A stretch of 64,000 bases of DNA from Leptospira soteropolitanensis (GTDB taxonomy: Bacteria; Spirochaetota; Leptospiria; Leptospirales; Leptospiraceae): contig NZ_JAMQPN010000005.1 of assembly GCF_026151655.1 (NCBI RefSeq), positions 62,001 through 126,000 of the forward strand, read 5' to 3'. The notes under the pieces are model-generated. The model ran no database searches. It was not told the DNA's origin and was given only the letters and a program-made list of their open reading frames with translations. A program made the translations under genes and the position numbers. Positions 1 to 8,752 of this stretch are shown piece after piece. How positions within the stretch are numbered: position 1 is the stretch's first letter; every line of letters starts with the position of its first letter.

Positions 1-765
1 ATGCCTTATGGAATTCTTTAGAACATTAAATATAGATTTTGCAAGACCTTCTGTGGCTTTAAGAACAATGTTCCCAATAAAACCATCACAAACGACAACA
101 TCTACTTCTCGACCACTACCATAAAGGTCGCGGCCTTCTACGTTTCCTACAAAGTTAAAAGGGATTTTTTTTAAAAGATCAAAGGTTTTGACGGAAACTG
201 TATTTCCCTTTTTGTCTTCTTCTCCATTGGAGAGAATTCCTACTTTAGGATTTTGAATTCCAAAAAGTTCACGGGAATAAATTTCCCCCATCACAGCAAA
301 CTGAGCTAAATATTCCGGTTTACAATCAACATTGGCACCGGCATCTAACAAAAGTACAGGTGGTCCTTCTTCCCTGGGAATATGCGCAGCAATTGGTGGC
401 CGCAAAACACCAGGTAGGCGACCAAGGTGTAATAATGCGGCGGCCATAGTAGCACCTGTGTTTCCAGGAGAAAACACACCGATACATTCTTTATCTGCCA
501 CTAAACGAACTGCTTTGACTACGGAAGAATCCTCCATAGCGCGGACTGCTATAGATGGAGAATCATTCATACCGATAATTTCAGTAGAATGAATGACACG
601 AAGTTTCTCTGTGTCATAATCAAATTTTAACAGGATATCAAGTAACTCTTGTTCGTCGCCAACGAGGTAAACAGACAGTCCGAATTCTCGAACTGCCAGT
701 ACCGCGCCCTCGACGATACCTTCGGGGCCGTAATCTCCGCTCATCGCGTCCACGGCGACCCACAT
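1..765 (-). CDS. plsX: phosphate acyltransferase PlsX (C-terminus beyond window)
   Basis: PlsX makes acyl-phosphate from acyl-ACP, the first step of phosphatidic acid synthesis by the PlsX/PlsY route, in the cytoplasm at the membrane face. Translation of the minus strand from the ATG at 765 gives [16 protein letters not shown], the typical PlsX N-terminus, and continues open for 255 codons to the window edge with the family stretches [17 protein letters not shown] and [15 protein letters not shown]. The C-terminal part lies outside the window. The start follows the rpmF stop codon by 5 bases, the classical rpmF-plsX pair, so the two are almost certainly co-transcribed. Identification is secure; only the 3' end is unseen. 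Confidence 0.95.
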   Translation of the reverse strand, partial: MWVAVDAMSGDYGPEGIVEGAVLAVREFGLSVYLVGDEQELLDILLKFDYDTEKLRVIHSTEIIGMNDSPSIAVRAMEDSSVVKAVRLVADKECIGVFSPGNTGATMAAALLHLGRLPGVLRPPIAAHIPREEGPPVLLLDAGANVDCKPEYLAQFAVMGEIYSRELFGIQNPKVGILSNGEEDKKGNTVSVKTFDLLKKIPFNFVGNVEGRDLYGSGREVDVVVCDGFIGNIVLKATEGLAKSIFNVLKNSIRH

Positions 766-770
766 AACGG

Positions 771-971
771 TTAGTTATCTTCGGTCGTTTTTTTAACTTT
801 TTGAGCGACTACGAGTTTTCCCTTATAAAAACCGCAATAAGGGCAAACACGGTGGGACAGAACAAATGAACCACAATTGGAACACGGGTTTAAGTTAGGT
901 TTGCCAATCGCGTGATGGGCTCTTTTTGTTCTAACTTTCGATTTTGATTTACGTCTCTTTGGGACTGCCAT
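771..971 (-). CDS. rpmF: 50S ribosomal protein L32
   Basis: Small basic protein of the large ribosomal subunit, 66 residues. The N-terminus [12 protein letters not shown] is the L32 signature, and two CxxC pairs (CSNC and CPYC, about residues 31-34 and 44-47) form the zinc ribbon of the zinc-binding (C+) type. An AGAGGAT ribosome binding site lies at 977-983. A TATAAT-like hexamer (988-993 read on the minus strand) sits just upstream but so close to the ribosome binding site that I do not call it a promoter. It is followed 5 bases later by plsX. The 67-base gap to hisG suggests a separate transcription start for rpmF-plsX. Confidence 0.97.
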   Translation of the reverse strand: MAVPKRRKSKSKVRTKRAHHAIGKPNLNPCSNCGSFVLSHRVCPYCGFYKGKLVVAQKVKKTTEDN

Positions 972-1038
972 GGCTATCCTCTATGGAATTATAACTGGTT
1001 TTTACTATGTTTTGGAAAACCAATGTGAAAACAATATT

Positions 1039-1653
1039 TTAATTTTCTAAGCTCTCGATAAGAGACCGTAATTCGGTATGTTTGTGATAAAAAGCGGAGC
1101 GATTGCAGACAAAACGGGCTGTACTGTATAAAATCGACTCAAACTCTTTCAAACCATTGGCTTTTAAGGTCCCGCCAGTAGAAACTAAGTCCACAATACA
1201 GTCGGATAGACCCACAATCGGTGCAAGTTCTATCGAACCATAGAGTTTGATGATTTCACAGGAAATCCCTTTGGAAAAAAAATACTCACGGGTAAGGTTC
1301 GGGTATTTCGTCGCTACACGCACTTTAGAGCGTTTGGCAAAGAGATCAAAGTCAGGAAAGGAGGCAAGAGAAAGCCTACAAGCCCCTAGTTTCAAATCCA
1401 CGGGAGCAATGAGGTCAAATCCCCCTTCTCGCAAAATATCCCAACCGACAATGCCTGCATCGGCAGCGGCTTCTTCCACATAAGTACAAACATCTTGGGA
1501 TCTGACAAATAAAAGGCGGAGGCGTTTGTCTTCGGAGACGAAGGTAAGTTCTTTGGAACCTTCGGATGGCAAAGTTTTTAACCATCCTTTCGATAACAAA
1601 AGAACCGCTGTTTCTTCGGCAAGCCTACCTTTCGGAAGAGCCAAAGTTAACAT
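1039..1653 (-). CDS. hisG: ATP phosphoribosyltransferase, short form (HisG)
   Basis: First enzyme of histidine synthesis: condenses ATP and PRPP to phosphoribosyl-ATP in the cytoplasm. At 204 residues it is the short HisG type, which lacks the C-terminal regulatory domain and in known cases works as a hetero-octamer with HisZ; no hisZ is in this window. The N-terminus [14 protein letters not shown] and the PRPP-binding segment [15 protein letters not shown] (about residues 153-168) are diagnostic. It starts 3 bases after the stop of the TPR membrane protein, so it is the distal gene of the cmk-rpsA-TPR-hisG run, an unusual partner for ribosomal protein S1. Confidence 0.95.
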   Translation of the reverse strand: MLTLALPKGRLAEETAVLLLSKGWLKTLPSEGSKELTFVSEDKRLRLLFVRSQDVCTYVEEAAADAGIVGWDILREGGFDLIAPVDLKLGACRLSLASFPDFDLFAKRSKVRVATKYPNLTREYFFSKGISCEIIKLYGSIELAPIVGLSDCIVDLVSTGGTLKANGLKEFESILYSTARFVCNRSAFYHKHTELRSLIESLEN

Positions 1654-1656
1654 AAA

Positions 1657-2403
1657 TTAATTTTTCCCGAGTTTGAGGAGTAAATAACTAGAGAGGAGTT
1701 TTACATCTTCTCCAGACTCTGCTACGTCTAGTTTCACTGCTTTTTCAAGATATTCTTTGGCAGCCGCCTTATCACCGTTAAGGAATGATAAACGACCTGC
1801 TTGGTAATAAGACCATGCTTTAAATCCATTCAATTCTCTTGCAGGTTCGATGACAGCCGCAGCAATCTTATAATTTTCTAGAGACTTGGCGTTGTTTTTT
1901 TCTTTTTCGCGGTAATTACCCGCAATGTAAAAATAGAGTGCTTTGATTTCTTTAGGAGTATCAATTTTTTTAGCAGCGTCTTCGAGATATCCGGCAGCTT
2001 TTCCGAATTCCCCTTTTTCTGCATAAAGTTTAGAAAGATCCTTCCAAACCCGAAGCTCCATTTTACCGGTGCTTTGGTTCTTTAAAAAAGTTTCTAAACT
2101 CTCTATCTGTACTTCAAGACTCACCTTTGATTTTTGGTGAGAGAGTTTCAAATCTTCGAGTGTTACTGTTTCTTTTTCAAAAAGATAAGCACGGTATTCG
2201 AAAAATCCAATCACACCAGCTAACACAATAATAGCAGATGCGAGACCGATAAAAACAGACTTACGATTTTTTGCTAAAAAATGTGTGAACTTTAAAAATG
2301 CAAGTTCTGCCTTAGAACCTTCAAAATCAGCGAACTCATCCTTTTGGATGAGTTCAGCTTGTTTCTTTTGTTCGATTTGGTTTTTTTTATGAAACTTATC
2401 CAT
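1657..2403 (-). CDS. membrane-anchored TPR protein
   Basis: 248 residues. A charged cytoplasmic N-terminus (residues 1-48, rich in K, Q, E) is followed by one membrane segment (about 50-72, SVFIGLASAIIVLAGVIGFF) and then a helical region with tetratricopeptide-like repeats (about 115-240; for example WSYYQAGRLSFLNGDKAAAK). The layout resembles the YfgM/AncA type of inner-membrane TPR protein with the repeats outside the cytoplasm, which interacts with the secretion machinery; that is an inference from architecture only. It lies 4 bases after rpsA and 3 before hisG, so translation is probably coupled to both. Function in this organism is unknown. Confidence 0.7.
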   Translation of the reverse strand: MDKFHKKNQIEQKKQAELIQKDEFADFEGSKAELAFLKFTHFLAKNRKSVFIGLASAIIVLAGVIGFFEYRAYLFEKETVTLEDLKLSHQKSKVSLEVQIESLETFLKNQSTGKMELRVWKDLSKLYAEKGEFGKAAGYLEDAAKKIDTPKEIKALYFYIAGNYREKEKNNAKSLENYKIAAAVIEPARELNGFKAWSYYQAGRLSFLNGDKAAAKEYLEKAVKLDVAESGEDVKLLSSYLLLKLGKN

Positions 2404-2407
2404 GGAC

Positions 2408-4111
2408 CTATCGGTTTTGGTTTAAATTCATGAAAGAACCGATGGATTCACGTGAAGGTTGGTTATCTTCCTTCATGTATTTCGCCATCTCTTCACGTTC
2501 TACCGCTTTATCAAAGTCTTTGATAGAGAGAGAAATCTTTTTGTTGTTAGGTTCGATTTTGACAACTACTGTGCGAACCGAATCTCCCACTTTGTAAAGA
2601 TCTTCTAACTTGATGTTACGACCATCTGGAATTTCAGAGATGTGAACTAGGCCTTCGTAACCTGGTTCTACTTCTACGAAAACACCAAAACTAACAATCG
2701 ATTTCACACGACCTTCTACAAGTGTACCCGGTGGGTATTTTTTGCGAAGAGCTTCGTATGGATGTTCTGAAAGTTGTTTTAATCCACAGCTAATACGTTG
2801 TGCATCTAAGTTGACATCTAGGATTTTGTACTGAACCGATTGGCCTTTTTTCAGAAGGTTTAATGGATTCTTTTCTTTTTCATCCCAAGTGATATCAGAG
2901 ATATGAATCAGTCCTTCGATTCCACTTTCTACTTCTACGAAAGCACCATATTTAGTGATTCCAGTGATTTTACCTTCGAGTACGTTTCCGGCACGAACGT
3001 TAGCAGAGAGAGCTTCCCAAGGGTTAGGAAGGAGTTGTTTGAGTCCGAGAGACAAACGTCTTGCTTCGAAATCAATGTCTAAAATTTCTGAGTCAACTTC
3101 TTGGCCTTTTTTCAAAACATCTTTTGGATGTGGTGGTTTTTTTGCCCAAGAAAGTTCAGTGGTATGAATCAGACCTTCGAGACCTTCTTTGAGTTCTACG
3201 AAAGCACCGAAGTTGGTAAGTGAGGTTACGATTCCGCGAACCACCATTCCTTTTTCGAGTTCTTTCTTTGCCCAAATCCAAGGATCTTCATAAAGTTGTT
3301 TGATTCCAAGAGAAAGTTTGTTGTTCTCTTTATCTACTTCTAAAACAACCACTTCGACTTCGGCACCGATGTTGAAGTATTGTTTGAAAGGAGCAAATTT
3401 TTTGTAAGAAATATCGTTTTGACGAAGAAGACCTACTACATCGTAAACAGAGAGAAATACACCAAAGTTGGCAATTTTAACCACCTTTCCTGTGACTTTA
3501 TCTCCTACTTTTACTTTGCCGAGGAGTTCTTCCCACTTCTCGCCGTTGATTTCGTCGAGGAGGGTTTTACGAGAAACCACACCGGTTCTCGTTTTTTCAT
3601 TGAGTTCAATGATTTTGAATGAAAACTCTTTTCCACCTTCTGTGGATTCCTTAAATCTAACTCCTACATGAGAAGCAGGAAGGAAAAGTTGAATGCCTTC
3701 GCTTTCAACTAGGTATCCTTTGTTTTTCACTTCTCCGACAATTTTACCGGAGAGAGGGTAACCGTTTTGGCTTGCATCTTTGATGGTTTCCCAACCAACT
3801 CTTTGGTCCGCTTCTTTTTTGGAGAGGACACAATATCCGTCGACCCGCTTTTTAATGATCGCACTGACTTTCTCACCGCGTTTTGGCGTTTCAGAGAAGT
3901 CTTCACGAGAGACACGAGCTTCCAATTTCTCTCCGATATCAAGGAAAACAGTATCACCAATGACATCAACTACGGTCCCTTCGATGAGGGTACCTTTTCC
4001 TGCGGAGTTTTCTTGTTCTTGTGCTTGTGACTGCGATTCCCACTTCTCTAATAATTCGCCGAAGGAAGAAGTGGTCTCATTTTTGGGGGAGGATGGGTTG
4101 GTTGAATTCAA
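2408..4111 (-). CDS. rpsA: 30S ribosomal protein S1
   Basis: RNA-binding ribosomal protein that helps load mRNA on the 30S subunit. The 567 residues contain six S1 (OB-fold) domains; the last four are typical, each with the pattern VxGxVxxxxxFGxFVEVExGxEGLxHxSE (for example at about residues 285-350, 370-440 and 455-525). The N-terminal 40 residues are Ser/Gln/Glu rich and likely disordered. The gene lies 24 bases after cmk, the same cmk-rpsA order seen in many bacteria. Length and domain count fit full-length S1. Confidence 0.96.
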   Translation of the reverse strand: MNSTNPSSPKNETTSSFGELLEKWESQSQAQEQENSAGKGTLIEGTVVDVIGDTVFLDIGEKLEARVSREDFSETPKRGEKVSAIIKKRVDGYCVLSKKEADQRVGWETIKDASQNGYPLSGKIVGEVKNKGYLVESEGIQLFLPASHVGVRFKESTEGGKEFSFKIIELNEKTRTGVVSRKTLLDEINGEKWEELLGKVKVGDKVTGKVVKIANFGVFLSVYDVVGLLRQNDISYKKFAPFKQYFNIGAEVEVVVLEVDKENNKLSLGIKQLYEDPWIWAKKELEKGMVVRGIVTSLTNFGAFVELKEGLEGLIHTTELSWAKKPPHPKDVLKKGQEVDSEILDIDFEARRLSLGLKQLLPNPWEALSANVRAGNVLEGKITGITKYGAFVEVESGIEGLIHISDITWDEKEKNPLNLLKKGQSVQYKILDVNLDAQRISCGLKQLSEHPYEALRKKYPPGTLVEGRVKSIVSFGVFVEVEPGYEGLVHISEIPDGRNIKLEDLYKVGDSVRTVVVKIEPNNKKISLSIKDFDKAVEREEMAKYMKEDNQPSRESIGSFMNLNQNR

Positions 4112-4135
4112 TGGTTACTTACCGGGATACAAAAC

Positions 4136-4888
4136 TTAGATTTGCCCAGAGGACGAAACCTTGGACAGGATAGTATTTAGGACAGTTTCCGTGTCGAGGG
4201 TGCTCGTGTCAATCAGGATTGCGTCGGAAGCCTGCTTCAGGGGAGCCACAGTACGGGTGGTGTCACTTTCGTCCCGTGCCACAATTTCTTCTTTGATGTG
4301 GTCCAGGTCTGCCTTAAAACCCTTGGCAACTAATTCATCGTATCGGCGTTTGGCCCGCACTTCCACAGAGGCGGTGAGAAAAAATTTGAATTTGGATTTT
4401 GGAAAAACTTCCGTTCCTATATCGCGGCCATCCATAACCAATTTATGGTTTTTTGCAAATTCTCGAATATGGCGGTTTAGAATTTCGCGGAAAGCCCGTC
4501 TTGGGGCAATGTAACGGATTTTTTTTGTGATCTCTGGATCGCGGATTTCGTGACTTATGTCCCTTTCTCCCAGAAACATTAAATTTTCACCTGTGGAGGA
4601 AAGTTCACAATGTACAGGGATTTTCGACACTGAATAACCAAATTCCGCTTCGTCTAGGTCCAGAAGGCATGCATCCGCTAATTTCTCTGTATAAAAAGGA
4701 AACTTGGATTCATCCTCTTTTGTTTCTAAAAATTTCTCCCATATAGCAAGGGTTAGCGCACGGTAATAGGCCCCTGAATCCAAGTAGAGATACCCAATTT
4801 TTTGGGCGATCATGCGGGCAAGTGTACTTTTTCCGGAGCCGGCAGGCCCATCGATGGCAATGACTTTTTCTATATTCGAGAGACTCAT
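4136..4888 (-). CDS. cmk: (d)CMP kinase
   Basis: Phosphorylates CMP and dCMP with ATP. The 250-residue protein has the P-loop GPAGSGKST at residues 14-22, the substrate segment YLDSGAYYRA at about 35-44, MDGRDIGTEVFP at about 151-162 and RRYDEL with REESDT-like RDESDTTR in the lid. Slightly longer than the usual 220-230 residues because of an insertion after the NMP-binding region. First gene of the cmk-rpsA-TPR-hisG run; it diverges from the GAF gene at 5012, so promoters for both directions must lie in 4889-5011. Confidence 0.95.
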   Translation of the reverse strand: MSLSNIEKVIAIDGPAGSGKSTLARMIAQKIGYLYLDSGAYYRALTLAIWEKFLETKEDESKFPFYTEKLADACLLDLDEAEFGYSVSKIPVHCELSSTGENLMFLGERDISHEIRDPEITKKIRYIAPRRAFREILNRHIREFAKNHKLVMDGRDIGTEVFPKSKFKFFLTASVEVRAKRRYDELVAKGFKADLDHIKEEIVARDESDTTRTVAPLKQASDAILIDTSTLDTETVLNTILSKVSSSGQI

Positions 4889-5011
4889 AGTTTTAAATTC
4901 TAAAACTAGAACAGGATTTGATTTCGTCCAGAGGAATTCCTAGGGAAAAGAAAGGCTAACTAACGGTAAGCGATTTTACCTTGACATACTGTTTTTCCCC
5001 TCAGAGGATCA

Positions 5012-5506
5012 GTGGCGTTTGGTGGGAATTTAGTGAAGTTAAGAAACCGCAATCTGGATCCAGAAAGAATTGCCGACTTTGAATGCTTCCGAAGCGGAGT
5101 ATTAGAACTCATCGTAAAAAATTCACCCCTCACAGAGATTCTCAATGAAATCGTTTTAGGAATTGAGACTCTCAATCCAACAATGGTATGCACCGTTATC
5201 CTTATAGAAAATTCCAAAATCAAAATTGGTGCGGCCCCTTCTCTTCCAAAAATTTACAACGACGCCATTGAAGGTGTTACGATAGGACCGGAAGTAGGCT
5301 CCTGTGGTACGGCTGCATACACGGGCAAACGAATCATAGTAGAAAATATTAATACAAGTCCTCTTTGGAAAAACTACAAGGAGATTGCAATTCAAGTTGG
5401 CCTTCTTTCGTGTTGGTCAGAACCGATTAGGTCTCATAGCAATGAAGTTATTGGAACCTTCGCCATTTACCATCGTGAAATCCATAGTCTCGGCTCGACT
5501 AACTGA
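5012..5506 (+). CDS. GAF-domain fragment of a split sensor kinase
   Basis: 164 residues from a GTG start at 5012 (AGAGG at 5003-5007). Residues 20-155 are a GAF domain: GVTIGPEVGSCGTAAYTGKR, then LLSCWSEPIRSHSNEVIGTFAIYHRE are strong family matches. The reading frame stops at 5506 soon after AIYHREIHS, without the last GAF helix, and the next frame (starting within this ORF) carries a PAS-histidine kinase. I read this as the front half of a GAF-PAS-HisKA_2-HATPase kinase that suffered a small deletion or frameshift near 5490. Alternatively it is a separate short GAF protein translationally coupled to the kinase. Confidence 0.6.
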   Translation: MAFGGNLVKLRNRNLDPERIADFECFRSGVLELIVKNSPLTEILNEIVLGIETLNPTMVCTVILIENSKIKIGAAPSLPKIYNDAIEGVTIGPEVGSCGTAAYTGKRIIVENINTSPLWKNYKEIAIQVGLLSCWSEPIRSHSNEVIGTFAIYHREIHSLGSTN

Positions 5507-6491
5507 AAGCGAACGAAGGTTTCGCGATTTTTTTGAAAAGAATTCTTCTGTGATGCTGATTATTGAACCAAATACCGGAGAGATCATTAATGCCAACCAA
5601 ACGGCAGTTCAATATTATGGCTACCCTCACGAAGTCCTTATTAAGATGAAAATCACAGATATCAATATACTCCCTGAAGAGGAAGTAAAACAAGAAAGAA
5701 TGCGTGCTTTCTCAGAAGAACGAAGTTATTTTTCCTTTTCGCATAAACTAGCAAGTGGAGAAATCAAACAGGTGGAAGTTTATTCCACTCCGATCGAAAC
5801 AAACAACAGACATCTTCTGTTTTCTATCATCCATGATGTGACAGAAAGAAAAATAGCAGAAGAAAAAGTAAAATCCCTGCTTTCTGAAAAAGAAGTTATT
5901 TTAAGAGAAGTGCATCACCGTATCAAAAACAATATGGCGATTTTATACAACCTCTTGGACTTACAGGCGAAATCGCAAGAAAACGAATTTTTAACAAACT
6001 CTCTTAAAGATGCGACAAGCCGTATCAAAACCATGTCACTACTCTATGACAAATTGTATTCTGGAAAAGCCGTTCAAGAATTACTGTTAGACGAATACCT
6101 AATACCTTTATCGCAAGAGATTATTTCGTTATTCCCTTACCAAGTAAAATTAGAGACAGATGTAATCAGTGTTCAACTCGCTTCAGATCAATTACAAGCA
6201 GTGGGAATCATTACCAATGAAATATTGACAAATAGTCTTAAATACGCAAGGGACTCTTCCAAAGATTTGGAAATTCAAATCAAAGTTTGGAAAGAAGAAG
6301 AGAATTACCATTTATTCTTAAAGGATAATGGGAAAGGATTCGATTCCCAAATGATTAACGCAGAAAATCTAGGGTTTGGTTTGACTTTAGTCAATATGTT
6401 AACATCACAATTGTCCGGCAAACTCATCTTTCATGGGAATGCCGGAGCAGAATACCATATAATATTCCCTATTAATAGGACTCGCCACTAA
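5385..6491 (+). CDS. PAS-HisKA_2 sensor histidine kinase (rear part of split kinase)
   Basis: The open frame gives 368 residues; the first 45 are out-of-frame GAF sequence, so useful translation more likely begins at the ATG at 5442 or once continued from the GAF frame. From ARLTESERRFRDFFEKN (about 5493 on) come a PAS domain with its PAC tail (HDVTERKIAEEKVKSLL), a HisKA_2 dimerisation helix with the phospho-acceptor in EVHHRIKNNM, and a HATPase domain (N box NEILTNSLKYA, G box DNGKGFD, LGFGLTLVNML). The catalytic parts look intact, so the protein may still be active. No response regulator is adjacent. The last 20 bases overlap the convergent gene ending at 6472. Confidence 0.75.
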   Translation: MQFKLAFFRVGQNRLGLIAMKLLEPSPFTIVKSIVSARLTESERRFRDFFEKNSSVMLIIEPNTGEIINANQTAVQYYGYPHEVLIKMKITDINILPEEEVKQERMRAFSEERSYFSFSHKLASGEIKQVEVYSTPIETNNRHLLFSIIHDVTERKIAEEKVKSLLSEKEVILREVHHRIKNNMAILYNLLDLQAKSQENEFLTNSLKDATSRIKTMSLLYDKLYSGKAVQELLLDEYLIPLSQEIISLFPYQVKLETDVISVQLASDQLQAVGIITNEILTNSLKYARDSSKDLEIQIKVWKEEENYHLFLKDNGKGFDSQMINAENLGFGLTLVNMLTSQLSGKLIFHGNAGAEYHIIFPINRTRH

Positions 6492-8037
6492 CAGGAACAA
6501 AACTATAACGAAACCTCTTTTTAGAATTCCCTAAATAAGCAAATTCCATTCGTATATTGTCGATTCGATTAACATCGTTATTACTATCAAAGTACAGTCT
6601 TATTTCTTTCTCCATAGATTTTCTATAGAAATAGTTTTCTTTTACATACTGATACATTTGGCGGTATAAATTTTGATTTTCTTCTGATAGTTTTGGATTG
6701 GGTTTGTCCGCACTTAGGCTTGCAAACCTTAGTTTCCCATTGATAAAACGAAGGTTCGAATCAAGTAGATAATGAATCGGATTCGACTGTTCTATCTGAA
6801 TGACCATTGGAATTTTTACCTGATTACAGTTCCAATAGAACCTAAGAGTTGGTTCCTCTAAACTGACATCCTTCCAATAAAACTCTAATTCATTCTTCAC
6901 GCCACAAAACTCATTGGACTTCTCATCAGAATTCGGAACTTTAATCGATGTTTTTGGGAAAAAGGAAAAAACTATTTTTTTTCTACTATACTTAGAATAA
7001 ACTCCATGCGGAATCAAAACGGAATCCTCAATTTTTTGAACCATATCCGTTGCGACTTGCTCACCATTTCTTTTTTTGAGTTCTTTATAAAGAGAAGTCG
7101 AAAGAGTATTGATAAATTCAGGAAAAAAACGATCCCCTACGCTTGTATTCTCTATTGCTTGGAATATAGTAACGTCCGCAAGCTCACCCCCAACCACTTG
7201 CCTATATTGCCATAACAAAGACGGGATAAAGGCGAAGTCTTTTTTAAAATCAGATTCGATAGACGAATCATACAACCCAATCTCCCGATCCAAACGAAAA
7301 GTAGAAACCAAAAGTTGTCTTTTGACTGCCTCGCATGTTTTATGAGTGTATAAAACAGGATGATCTAATATGGAAGCTGCATAATAATCAGAAAGTCCTT
7401 CGGCTAATGAACGTCCTATGGCATTGTTTCCCAAATACTTTCCTGTGATTAAGTGTGTATATTCATGATAAATCGCATCAGGACAAGTAGCCGTGTCAAT
7501 AATCCTTTCAAAAGCAAATGTACTTAAAACGGGGATATCCCATTTCGGAGCAAACCACAACTCACTTTGCCATTTCCCATTAGATTCCGATGGAGGAATC
7601 GTAAGTGCAGTATTTTTAAGGAATACTTTGGAATCAAAATATTCTGTCGGCGAATAAGCATAAGGTGCATTGACCCGAACAATGATTCTTGGATAAAATT
7701 CGGTGATTTTATCTTTTGATCCTGAGGTCAATGCAATTGTTTTCCATCTAGATTCTATTTTTTGAAGTTGATAGCCTAATGTAAGATATTTTAAATTCCC
7801 TTCTACTTGACTGAGAGGGATTGGGTTTTCTTCCAAACCAGAATAGATAGAAAAGTGATCCAATACATAATTTGATGTTGATTTGAGATTTAATTCTTCT
7901 ATAGATACATTTTTATGTACAAACAGCTTACGTTCGTTGTCCCAGTCCAAAACTTGATTTTCTTTTTTTGTTTCTGAGTATAGGCTAAAGCTCGAGATTA
8001 AAACAAAAACAGAAAACAAAGTGTAGATTTTTTTCAT
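6472..8037 (-). CDS. exported zinc-metalloprotease-like protein
   Basis: I do not recognise the family. From the ATG at 8037 (521 residues) the protein starts with a clean signal peptide, MKKIYTLFSVFVLISSFSLY; an in-frame ATG at 8070 would add 11 residues before it. Residues 191-195 are HEYTH followed by GRSLAEGLSDYYAAS with a Glu at 213, the arrangement of a gluzincin zinc site (HExxH plus Glu about 18 residues on, thermolysin-like EGLSD). The C-terminal 250 residues lack recognisable motifs but have many aromatic residues and paired Cys (CGVKN, WNCNQ). Inference: secreted or periplasmic peptidase-like protein; activity is not certain. It converges on and overlaps the kinase gene. Confidence 0.6.
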   Translation of the reverse strand: MKKIYTLFSVFVLISSFSLYSETKKENQVLDWDNERKLFVHKNVSIEELNLKSTSNYVLDHFSIYSGLEENPIPLSQVEGNLKYLTLGYQLQKIESRWKTIALTSGSKDKITEFYPRIIVRVNAPYAYSPTEYFDSKVFLKNTALTIPPSESNGKWQSELWFAPKWDIPVLSTFAFERIIDTATCPDAIYHEYTHLITGKYLGNNAIGRSLAEGLSDYYAASILDHPVLYTHKTCEAVKRQLLVSTFRLDREIGLYDSSIESDFKKDFAFIPSLLWQYRQVVGGELADVTIFQAIENTSVGDRFFPEFINTLSTSLYKELKKRNGEQVATDMVQKIEDSVLIPHGVYSKYSRKKIVFSFFPKTSIKVPNSDEKSNEFCGVKNELEFYWKDVSLEEPTLRFYWNCNQVKIPMVIQIEQSNPIHYLLDSNLRFINGKLRFASLSADKPNPKLSEENQNLYRQMYQYVKENYFYRKSMEKEIRLYFDSNNDVNRIDNIRMEFAYLGNSKKRFRYSFVPVSGESY

Positions 8038-8176
8038 CCAAGCATCTCTGCTATATTTTTTATTCTTCATTTTTTATACTCTATTCATTGGAATTGTTAC
8101 AAAAAAACCTTGTTTCACATCATTAGGTAAATCGAAGGAAACAAGGTGATTAAATTCTGATATAAAATTGATAGAA

Positions 8177-8602
8177 CTATAAACCAAGTCCTACAGAATC
8201 ATACATCCCACCAGTAACTACGTTACTGAGCCCACCTGCATGAATCACTAAACCAACCACTGCAACAACAGTCACAGAAGCTAAAACGTTTTCCAAAACT
8301 CTGAAGTTTGACCCGTGTAAATAGTTTCCAGTAGATTGTTTCAATTGAATAGAAGAAGCAATTTTATCTAAGTCTTGGTCGAGTGTTCCTGCGAATTCAG
8401 CATTTTTGATTTCTCTACTGATTCGAACAAACTCTGCAGGAGTGATATGAGCTTTTAAATACTCATGTGCTTCTTTGTTTGTCATTCCATTGTTTACCAA
8501 AATCTTTGCGGCTTCTTTTACGCTCATTTGGTTGGCTGGTGCTGCAAATGCTGCTTGAGTGGCAAACACGATAGCGAGTACTAAACTGATTTTCTTTTTC
8601 AT
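8177..8602 (-). CDS. small exported protein of unknown function
   Basis: 141 residues with a typical signal peptide ending AFAAPANQ (cleavage near residue 20), so probably periplasmic or surface exposed. The middle (residues 25-95) is helical and charged, the end (about 108-141) is hydrophobic and glycine rich (VTVVAVVGLVIHAGGLSNVV) and could be a second membrane segment. No family recognised. The ribosome binding site AAAGGAT sits inside a small AGGATAATCCT palindrome. Upstream, between this gene and the AraC regulator, are repeated CTGGATCGA motifs, so the regulator may control it (inference). Confidence 0.6.
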   Translation of the reverse strand: MKKKISLVLAIVFATQAAFAAPANQMSVKEAAKILVNNGMTNKEAHEYLKAHITPAEFVRISREIKNAEFAGTLDQDLDKIASSIQLKQSTGNYLHGSNFRVLENVLASVTVVAVVGLVIHAGGLSNVVTGGMYDSVGLGL

Positions 8603-8697
8603 AGGATTATCCTTTCAATCAAATTTGTTTTCAGCGGGATTTCTTGGAATCCCCCTCTCAAACATGAATCCATCCTACTATGGAAATGAATCCAGAT

Positions 8698-8752
8698 CGT
8701 CTGGATCGATCGAATTGGATTGAAAACTACGACCGACTGGATCGAACTGGAT
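8698..8752. promoter_or_regulatory. repeated CTGGATCGA motifs upstream of small exported protein
   Basis: Two direct repeats CGtCTGGATCGA (8698-8709) and CGaCTGGATCGA (8734-8745), 36 bases apart, are followed by a third partial copy AACTGGAT (8745-8752). The first overlaps a perfect inverted repeat ATCCAGA-tcg-TCTGGAT (8690-8706). The array runs from 88 bases upstream of the start at 8602 into the end of the AraC gene. It looks like a binding-site array, plausibly for the neighbouring AraC protein. Confidence 0.4.

Noticed and set aside
332..592. 86-residue plus-strand ORF within plsX
   Set aside because: Antisense shadow of plsX; the plsX frame has clear family motifs.
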